Shown in pieces: positions 30,989-37,009 of a DNA stretch of 37,009 nucleotides (positions within the stretch are counted from its first letter, which is position 1; every line of letters begins with the position of its first letter). Location: NCBI GenBank assembly GCA_029061495.1, contig JAIDRX010000032.1:1-37009 (forward strand), read 5' to 3'. The position numbers and the translations under genes are program-made. Origin of the DNA: Clostridia bacterium. Lineage in GTDB: Bacteria > Bacillota > Clostridia > Christensenellales > Borkfalkiaceae. The notes beneath the pieces are model-generated. The model was not told the DNA's origin. It saw only the letters and a list, made by a program, of their open reading frames with translations, and did no database searches.

Positions 30989-32410
30989 ATGCGCAAGTTA
31001 CCGAAGTTATTATTTTCGCTCAACTTTTTATATTTGTTATTGATTGCGGCGCAAATCGCCGCAATTATTTTTTTATGTCTGTTTATACCGTCGTATCTGC
31101 CCGTGGCGGCGGCAGCCGCAGGTATATGGCTTCTGAATATCGCGGCGGTATCCTCCGCAATAAGCCGCGGGACCTCGCCCGAAATAAACTGCGCACTCGC
31201 GCTATTTATTGTCGCTCTCCCCGTCGCAGGTGCGGTAATTTACTTTATCGCCGCGCGCAGCCGCAAAGGGCGCGGCGCGCTCAATATTACTAACGCAAAT
31301 CCTCAGGGCGGTCTTGAAAAGGCGGCGTACGCCGCATGCGGAATTTGCGGCGCGGAATACGACAAAGCTGTATACCTTAAAGACGGCGAAGAGTTTTTCC
31401 GCCTTTTATTCAAGGAAATAGAGAGTGCGCAAAGATACGTCTACTTAGAGTACTTTATAGTGAGCCGCGGCAAGATATTTACGCGGCTTATCTCCTCGCT
31501 GAGAAAGGCGCAGAAAAACGGCGCGGAAATTAAAATCATTACCGACGGAATAGGCTCTGCATTCAAGATGGGCAGGCGCGAAAAAAAGACGCTTAAAAGT
31601 CTGGGCGCGCAGATAAAATTTTTCCACAGGCTCACCCCCTTCCCCCGCTCTAAGCTCAACTTCCGCGACCACAGAAAAATCGCGGCGATAGACGGAAGAG
31701 TCGCGTTCACGGGCGGCATTAACCTTGCCGACGAATACGCGAATATAAAGAGCCCCTACGGACACTGGAAGGATACCGCCGTGGCAATTTACGGAGAGGC
31801 GGCCAAAATTTTCGAGGGGATGTTCCTCGCCCAGTGGAAGGGCAAGCACGAAATGAGTATTGAAAGCGGCGCAGGGCAAAACCGCTGTCTGCCCTTTTTC
31901 GACGGGCCGCCCAAGCGCGCTGGATTTTGCGAAAACGCTTACGCAACCGCGATAGCCTCGGCAAGAGAGCGCGTTCACATTTTCACCCCGTACTTCTGCG
32001 CGGGGGAAAAGCTTTCCTCCGCGCTTGCATTTGCCGCCGAGCGCGGAGTTGACGTGAAGATAATAATTCCGCACGTTCCCGATAAAAAGTACGCCTTCGC
32101 ACTATCGAAAGCTTCGGCAAAACCGCTTGCCGACAGGGGCGTAAAGTTCTACGAATACACCCCCGGCTTTATGCACGCAAAGAGTATGGTGTGCGACGAC
32201 AGGACGTTTATCGGAAGCTACAATTTGGACCACCGCTCTATGCGCTTAAACTTCGAGTGCGGAGTTACCCTCTGCGGTGAATTTACCGAAGAAGCCGAAC
32301 GCGACTTTAAAGAATGTATCCGCCTGTCCTCACCCTTGCACGAGGGGAAAATTTCCGCATGGCAAAAATTCGTAAGATTTATATTAAAACTTTTCGCTCC
32401 GCTTATGTAA
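30989..32410 (+). CDS. cls: Cardiolipin synthase
   Basis: 473 residues. Two N-terminal membrane helices are followed by two phospholipase-D domains with HRKIAAIDGRVAFTGGIN and HAKSMVCDDRTFIGSYNLD, each giving HxKx4D. The enzyme joins two phosphatidylglycerols into cardiolipin at the membrane. It begins 18 nt after the dehydrogenase stop without a clear ribosome site, so it probably relies on the upstream transcript. Confidence 0.92.
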   Translation: MRKLPKLLFSLNFLYLLLIAAQIAAIIFLCLFIPSYLPVAAAAAGIWLLNIAAVSSAISRGTSPEINCALALFIVALPVAGAVIYFIAARSRKGRGALNITNANPQGGLEKAAYAACGICGAEYDKAVYLKDGEEFFRLLFKEIESAQRYVYLEYFIVSRGKIFTRLISSLRKAQKNGAEIKIITDGIGSAFKMGRREKKTLKSLGAQIKFFHRLTPFPRSKLNFRDHRKIAAIDGRVAFTGGINLADEYANIKSPYGHWKDTAVAIYGEAAKIFEGMFLAQWKGKHEMSIESGAGQNRCLPFFDGPPKRAGFCENAYATAIASARERVHIFTPYFCAGEKLSSALAFAAERGVDVKIIIPHVPDKKYAFALSKASAKPLADRGVKFYEYTPGFMHAKSMVCDDRTFIGSYNLDHRSMRLNFECGVTLCGEFTEEAERDFKECIRLSSPLHEGKISAWQKFVRFILKLFAPLM

Positions 32411-32426
32411 TTTTTTGCGGCGGCAA

Positions 32427-32455
32427 TTGACAATTTTTGCGGCGCAATGTATCAT
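32427..32455 (+). promoter_or_regulatory. Leaderless promoter of the HAD gene
   Basis: TTGACA, 17 nt, TATCAT, then ATAACT and the ATG at 32462. The predicted +1 is at the start codon. Confidence 0.7.
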
Positions 32456-32461
32456 ATAACT

Positions 32462-33247
32462 ATGATTAAATTCATAGCCTCGGATCTGGACGGCACTCTG
32501 CTTCCGCCGAGTAAAATTATGCCCGAAGAAACTTTTCCGTTAATAGAAAAGCTTTACTCTCGCGGAATAATTTTCGCCCCCGCAAGCGGCAGACAGCTAC
32601 CCAACCTTAAAAAGCTGTTCGAGCCCATTCTCGATAAAATTGCGATAATTGCGGAGAACGGCGGCATAGGCTGGTACAAGGGCGAAGTGGTCTACTCCAA
32701 CCCCACCCCTAAGGAAAGCGTAAAACGCGCGCTCGAGGTTATCCGCAAAGAGAAGGATTTATACCCCCTTTTATCGTGCGCGGACTGCGCCTACTACGAC
32801 AGCGACTTTGCACCGTTTATCGAGATTTCGCAAAAGTCGTACTCGAATATCAAAAGGGCAAGCTTGGACGAAGTTGCCGACAGCGAGACGGTCATAAAAA
32901 TTTCAGTATGGGACGGAAAGCCGCCCTGCGCCGAACACGGCGGTATTATCCTGCCCCCCAAACTGCAAGGGCTGAGGGTTATGGTTTCGGGCTACGACTG
33001 GCTTGACGTTTCGGTCTTAAACGCAAACAAGGGCAACGCACTTAAAGCCCTGCTTAAAATATGTAAGATTGAAAAGGGCGAGAGCATGGCTTTCGGCGAC
33101 CATATGAACGATTTGGAAATGCTGCTTGAAAGCGGTCATCCATTCGTTACCGCAAACGCGTTTTCAGGGCTTAAAGAGCATATAAAAAATACCGTTCCCT
33201 CCAATGCGGAAAACGGCGTAATACAAAAAATCAAGGAGATACTATGA
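32462..33247 (+). CDS. HAD-superfamily phosphatase (Cof/YidA type)
   Basis: About 261 residues from ATG 32462; the ORF track start (five codons earlier) lies within the promoter. HAD motif I is DLDGTLL, motif II ASGRQ, motif III-IV region ends GDHMNDLEML, with the C2 cap typical of Cof-type sugar-phosphate phosphatases. Substrate unknown. It overlaps the next gene by 4 nt. Confidence 0.9.
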   Translation: MIKFIASDLDGTLLPPSKIMPEETFPLIEKLYSRGIIFAPASGRQLPNLKKLFEPILDKIAIIAENGGIGWYKGEVVYSNPTPKESVKRALEVIRKEKDLYPLLSCADCAYYDSDFAPFIEISQKSYSNIKRASLDEVADSETVIKISVWDGKPPCAEHGGIILPPKLQGLRVMVSGYDWLDVSVLNANKGNALKALLKICKIEKGESMAFGDHMNDLEMLLESGHPFVTANAFSGLKEHIKNTVPSNAENGVIQKIKEIL

Positions 33248-33768
33248 AGTTTTTAATAGCGTCGGATATACACGGCTCGGCAAAGTACTGCCGCCAGCTT
33301 TTACAGGCTTTTGAGCGCGAGCAGGCGGACAAGCTTCTGTTACTCGGCGATATACTTTACCACGGACCGCGCAACCCTCTGCCCGAGGAGTATTCCCCGA
33401 AGGCCGTTGCCGAAATGCTGGGAAATATAAAGACGAAAATTATCTGCGTGCGCGGCAACTGCGACAGCGAAGTGGACCAGATGGTTTTGCCTTTCCCCGT
33501 CCTCTCCGACTATGCGCTTGTATGCGCGGACGGACTTAATTTGTACCTTTCGCACGGACACAGGGATATCCCTCCTCTGCAAAAGGGCGACGTGTATCTG
33601 ACCGGGCATACGCACGTGCCTTTAAACGTTGTCGAGAAAGAGGGGTACTATCACTTCAACCCAGGCTCGGTTTCTTTGCCTAAGGAAAACAGCAAGCGCG
33701 GATATATCCTTTACGAAAACAGGAAGTTCGATTTTAAAACCTTAGACGGTAAAACTTTTAACGTATAA
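33244..33768 (+). CDS. yfcE: YfcE-type metallophosphoesterase
   Basis: 174 residues with the metallophosphatase motifs DIHG, GDILYHG, GNCDSE, GH and GHTH. YfcE-family enzymes hydrolyse phosphodiesters in vitro; the cellular substrate is unknown. The ATG overlaps the HAD stop (ATGA) and a terminator follows. Confidence 0.92.
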   Translation: MKFLIASDIHGSAKYCRQLLQAFEREQADKLLLLGDILYHGPRNPLPEEYSPKAVAEMLGNIKTKIICVRGNCDSEVDQMVLPFPVLSDYALVCADGLNLYLSHGHRDIPPLQKGDVYLTGHTHVPLNVVEKEGYYHFNPGSVSLPKENSKRGYILYENRKFDFKTLDGKTFNV

Positions 33769-33776
33769 AAAGTAAA

Positions 33777-33807
33777 AACGCGGCGGAAAAATTCCGCCGC
33801 GTTTTTT
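33777..33807 (+). terminator. Terminator of the HAD-yfcE unit
   Basis: A perfect stem AACGCGGCGGAA with a 3-nt loop and a T7 run. Confidence 0.92.
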
Positions 33808-33824
33808 TGCTTGTCGTAATATCC

Positions 33825-34049
33825 TTATACAGGGATAATGCGCAAAATGTGCTTGCTGACAATCATAAGAATGAGGTCAATAAGCCAGATAATCCAAGCG
33901 CCGAAGAAGATTCTGAGGATACCTGCAATGATCTTGCCGTCCTGGAATCTCGTGATGATGCCGCAAATCCATGCCGTGATGGGAATGATTGCGAGGATAA
34001 TGCTAACTATGTAGCTGAGACCGAAATAATCGCCTTTTCTGCTTGCCAT
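33825..34049 (-). CDS. Small two-helix membrane protein
   Basis: 74 residues with two membrane helices (about residues 11-32 and 43-66). The second half, GKIIAGILRIFFGAWIIWLID, resembles the middle of the neighbouring 82-residue protein, so the two may be diverged paralogues. AAGGAG precedes the ATG. Function unknown. Confidence 0.75.
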   Translation of the reverse strand: MASRKGDYFGLSYIVSIILAIIPITAWICGIITRFQDGKIIAGILRIFFGAWIIWLIDLILMIVSKHILRIIPV

Positions 34050-34080
34050 TCTTGTATCTCCTTTTTTAATTTGTACTATT

Positions 34081-34108
34081 ATTATAACATATTCTTTGAA
34101 TAAGTCAA
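34081..34108 (-). promoter_or_regulatory. Promoter of the 74-residue membrane protein
   Basis: The - strand reads TTGACT, 16 nt, TATAAT. Confidence 0.75.
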
Positions 34109-34138
34109 CAAATTAAGATATAATTTTTGCCGACGCAT

Positions 34139-34387
34139 TTACGCGAACATTTCCTCGCCGAGCATAAGCGCGTGTCCCTTCCACACAACCCAGATAAGAT
34201 CAAGTATCCACATAAAGAACGCGCCGGGGAAAACCGTCAGAACGCCGAGAATAATCCACAGCCCGTCTTCCTTTGCTAAGCCCTGAATTATGCGGCACAC
34301 ACCGTAAAAGACGTCTAAAAAGGGCAGACATAGTACGACTTTTATAATAAGCGGCAAAGCGTTTACTTTTTCGATAATCTCTTTCAT
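34139..34387 (-). CDS. Small two-helix membrane protein, likely paralogue of its neighbour
   Basis: 82 residues, two membrane helices, with GVCRIIQGLAKEDGLWIILG and a Phe-Met-Trp-Ile-Leu-Asp-Leu-Ile stretch like the IWLIDLI of its neighbour. A TTGACA-N18-TAATAT promoter (34400-34429) leaves a leader of under 10 nt with no ribosome site. Function unknown. Confidence 0.7.
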   Translation of the reverse strand: MKEIIEKVNALPLIIKVVLCLPFLDVFYGVCRIIQGLAKEDGLWIILGVLTVFPGAFFMWILDLIWVVWKGHALMLGEEMFA

Positions 34388-34399
34388 AATATTCTATTT

Positions 34400-34429
34400 A
34401 TATTATGGGCTTTATTCTTAATATGTCAA
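34400..34429 (-). promoter_or_regulatory. Promoter of the 82-residue membrane protein
   Basis: TTGACA, 18 nt, TAATAT on the - strand. Confidence 0.7.
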
Positions 34430-34478
34430 ATTAATACAAAAAGTTTAGTAAACTCAACCGTTAGTTTAGTTTGCGCAC

Positions 34479-34507
34479 TTTACACTTTCGTGCGCGGGTG
34501 ATATAAT
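34479..34507 (+). promoter_or_regulatory. Promoter of the large lipoprotein gene
   Basis: TTTACA, 17 nt, TATAAT, followed by AAGGAG before the ATG. Confidence 0.85.
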
Positions 34508-34535
34508 TAGGGTATAAAAATTCAAGGAGAAAAAA

Positions 34536-36932
34536 ATGAAAAAGATTGCTTTGATTTTGTCTCTCGTTTTTGCGCTTGCGATTTCCTTATTTTTAGGCGC
34601 GTGCGGCAGCTCGGATAACTCGGGCAACGGGGGCGGCACCGGCACCGAAAACAGCGGCAGCACCGGCAACGGGGGCGGCGCGCAAACCCCTGCGCCCTCA
34701 ACTTTTACCGGGATTACTTTTACCGATAAAACCGTAACTTACGACGGAAGCGAGTACGCTTTGACCGTAGGCGGCACTCTCCCCGAAGGAACTCAGGTTT
34801 CCTATACCAACAACAAGGGAACGAACGCGGGTGTTTACAACGCCACCGCAACCCTTACAAAAGAGGGATACACCACCCTTAACCTTTCGGCAAAGCTTAC
34901 AATAAACAAAGCCGAGTTCACCTCTTCTACCGTTACCCTTTCGGATTTAACAGTCGAATACGATTCACTTCCGCACAGTCTGCAAGTGGTAGGGAATCTC
35001 CCTGCGGACGCGCAAGTTACTTATAAATATAACGGAGTTGAGGCTGAGTCGGTAACGCAGGTAGGAACTTATTCGGTTGAGTGCATAATAGAAAGCACAA
35101 ACTATCTTACAATTACGCGTACGGCTAAGCTGAAAATAACCACTACCGAAGAGCAGTTATACAGCGCTTACAGTAATGGTAAACTATATTTCCAGAATAA
35201 TCTTGACGGCAATAAATTATATGTCGTGGACGGTTCTACCGTTAAAAAGGTAAACAATGACGTTCCCGAATATATGATTTCGGACGGAACGAGCTTGTAT
35301 TATTACAGCACAAGTTTGTTTACAAAAGTAATTAAATCTTACTCAACCGTAAGCACGACGCTGTACGGTACTTCGGGCGAATACCTCGTAACGGACGGAA
35401 CTTACATATATTACGCAATAAATAATTTGCTTATAAATACTTCGAAAAACGGAATTTACAGATACAAGCTTGACGGCTCTCAGGAAGCGGTAAGGCTTAC
35501 AACCGATAAAGCGGAATATCTTGTTTACTACGGCGGTAATATCTATTATTCCAACAAGAGTGAGGGCGGAAAGCTGTATAAAATTTCCGCTTCCGCAACC
35601 GAAGGCACAGGCAATTTGGTCTTCGATAAAAAGGTTTCCTACATAATCAACGACGGAGGCACGCTGTACTTTGACGGGTCAAACGGACTTGCAAAAGCTA
35701 TTTACAAATATAACGTAACCTCCGCAACTGCCGTTAAACTTACTACCGATGCGGGCAAGTATCTTACAAAAGTCGGAAACTATATTTATTACGTCAACAA
35801 CGATTTATTGACGAGCAATATTTTCGGCGACGGCATTTACAGAGTAAGCACTCAGACAAATTCCGATTCGAGTATGCCCGGTGAAAAAGTGATTTCTGCG
35901 GAAGACAACGGTTACTCTTCTCTCTCTTCCGACGGAACCTACCTGTATTTCTACAAGCTGAACGATAAGCATTTTTATAAGTTTAACGTAAGCACTAAGC
36001 AGGAAACCGATTTAATGGTTAACTTCGTTCCCGTTGACGATACCGCTCTTACAGGTTACTCTTGCCTTGCGGAATACAACGGCGAAATTTACTATACTAA
36101 TCCTCTTGACGACGGTTGTCTGTATAAATACAGCCCCTCCACTAAAAACAAATTCAAGGTTCTTGCGGACAGTGTTTCAAACGTGTATTTCTATAACGGC
36201 TATATGTATTACAGCACTTATATCGCCACTAACTACGCACTGTTCAGAATGGATATGAGTACGGGCGAAAGCACTAAAATTAATTCAAGCAGATGCGAAA
36301 ATCTTATTTTCGACGGCGATACTATCTACTACGTGAAGATAGGCGTTCCCGGTACCCACACCAATTACATTATGAAAATGGATCTTGACGGTCAAAACGT
36401 TACGGAATTGTACACGGGCAAAAACCTTAATATAACCGGTTTTGAAAAGGTTGGCGATAATATTTACTTTGTAATTAATCCCGCAGTCGGCTATAAATAT
36501 ATTTATAAATATAATGTATCCGACGGAAGCAATGAGAACCTTGACATTAAGGCGCAGGATATCGCGGTATATAACAATAAAATTTACTATTATGCTCATA
36601 CCGACAAAGCTCTTAAGGCCTGCAACCTTGACGGTTCGAATATAACCCAAATAAAAGCTGACGTAGAAATAAACGATATGTACGCATATAACGGTGTGAT
36701 TTACTTCTCCTCAAACTCTAATAAAAATACGGGCTTCTATGCTTACGATATTGCAAGCGGACAGATTAAAACTATCTCAACCAAACAGGCAAACGGAATA
36801 GTTGCCTACGGCGGAAAAGTTTACTTCCTGCAGTCTGACGTATCTTACACCACAGATTATCCTTCTCAGAACGCTGCTCTTGACGGCAGACTTTACTGCT
36901 ATGACGGAACGAGCGTAACAAAGGTTGCTTAA
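34536..36932 (+). CDS. Large surface lipoprotein with Ig-like and DUF5050-type repeats
   Basis: 798 residues. The signal ends in the lipobox FLGAC, then a Gly/Ser/Asn linker of about 30 residues. Two Ig-like (MBG-type) repeats follow, each beginning near FTDKTVTYDGSEYALTV and LSDLTVEYDSLPHSLQV. Residues about 210-798 are repeats of the form YYxxxxxGxLYK..., with many paired Tyr, like DUF5050 beta-propellers. It should be anchored outside the membrane and probably binds a polymer or another protein. The WLRS...VRPAL module of the arrays is not present in it. Confidence 0.85.
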   Translation: MKKIALILSLVFALAISLFLGACGSSDNSGNGGGTGTENSGSTGNGGGAQTPAPSTFTGITFTDKTVTYDGSEYALTVGGTLPEGTQVSYTNNKGTNAGVYNATATLTKEGYTTLNLSAKLTINKAEFTSSTVTLSDLTVEYDSLPHSLQVVGNLPADAQVTYKYNGVEAESVTQVGTYSVECIIESTNYLTITRTAKLKITTTEEQLYSAYSNGKLYFQNNLDGNKLYVVDGSTVKKVNNDVPEYMISDGTSLYYYSTSLFTKVIKSYSTVSTTLYGTSGEYLVTDGTYIYYAINNLLINTSKNGIYRYKLDGSQEAVRLTTDKAEYLVYYGGNIYYSNKSEGGKLYKISASATEGTGNLVFDKKVSYIINDGGTLYFDGSNGLAKAIYKYNVTSATAVKLTTDAGKYLTKVGNYIYYVNNDLLTSNIFGDGIYRVSTQTNSDSSMPGEKVISAEDNGYSSLSSDGTYLYFYKLNDKHFYKFNVSTKQETDLMVNFVPVDDTALTGYSCLAEYNGEIYYTNPLDDGCLYKYSPSTKNKFKVLADSVSNVYFYNGYMYYSTYIATNYALFRMDMSTGESTKINSSRCENLIFDGDTIYYVKIGVPGTHTNYIMKMDLDGQNVTELYTGKNLNITGFEKVGDNIYFVINPAVGYKYIYKYNVSDGSNENLDIKAQDIAVYNNKIYYYAHTDKALKACNLDGSNITQIKADVEINDMYAYNGVIYFSSNSNKNTGFYAYDIASGQIKTISTKQANGIVAYGGKVYFLQSDVSYTTDYPSQNAALDGRLYCYDGTSVTKVA

Positions 36933-36956
36933 AATTTAATTACATAAAATCCGCCC

Positions 36957-37009
36957 CGGGGGGGGGGGGGGGGGGCGCGGGGGGGGGTGGTTTTTTTTTT
37001 TTTGGGGTT
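36957..37009. other. Homopolymer-rich contig end, probable artefact
   Basis: Runs of G and T with little else follow normal sequence abruptly. This looks like low-quality read ends kept by the assembler, not biology. Confidence 0.8.

Overview
The window looks like a chromosomal contig end from an anaerobic member of the Bacillota, class Clostridia, probably an uncultured gut lineage (inference). The evidence is consensus TTGACA-N17-TATAAT promoters, AGGAGG ribosome sites, a trimeric NAD-linked [FeFe] hydrogenase, the oxygen-sensitive NrdD/NrdG ribonucleotide reductase, a Rex redox regulator, two FeoA proteins with FeoB, and no respiratory genes. TGA is used as a normal stop. The last ~55 bases are homopolymer-rich and look like an assembly artefact.

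Layout: two small membrane or lipoprotein genes (99-1077, -); the hydrogenase operon hydC-hydB-hydA (5349 down to 1229, -); an SNF-family Na+ symporter (-); cassette array A (7085-8035, +); a small membrane gene, then rex and a ROK sugar kinase (-); dut-nrdG-nrdD (-) behind two promoters, each with a pair of NrdR boxes; cassette array B (13665-14726, -); an HNH protein, a membrane protein and a cyclophilin-like lipoprotein; the translation block rpmG-secE-nusG-rplK-rplA, then array C (18617-19950, -), then rplJ-rplL; the Feo iron operon and a DtxR/MntR regulator; a small XRE regulator facing a Cys-rich protein over twin operators; rpmE, a DUF1385-PrmC fusion and prfA (-); then a + strand run of an MDR dehydrogenase, cardiolipin synthase, a HAD phosphatase and a YfcE phosphoesterase; two small membrane proteins; and a 798-aa surface lipoprotein.

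The most unusual content is the three intergenic arrays (4 + 4 + 6 cassettes, period about 190 bp). Each cassette has a frame of 38, 39 or 41 codons that starts near F-A-W-L-R-S-G and ends in A-V-R-P-A-L, with a highly variable middle. This is the hallmark of the C-terminal part of C-type-lectin-fold proteins (DUF6273-like), the same segment that diversity-generating retroelements vary. The cassettes have no start codon and no parent gene here, and the frame breaks between many of them. A near-consensus sigma-70 promoter precedes each array and most cassettes. Each array ends in a related element of about 200 nt whose three copies can fold alike, with compensatory changes in the stems. I read the arrays as a possible store of silent variable cassettes, or as an undescribed repeat/RNA family. 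No recombinase, reverse transcriptase or full-length target gene is visible in this window.

The remaining genes form ordinary functional groups: fermentative redox balance (HydABC, Rex), anaerobic dNTP supply (NrdDG, Dut), ferrous iron uptake under metal control, and translation (L33, SecE, NusG, L11, L1, L10, L7/L12, L31, PrmC, RF1). Several genes have promoters so close to the ATG that their mRNAs would be leaderless.
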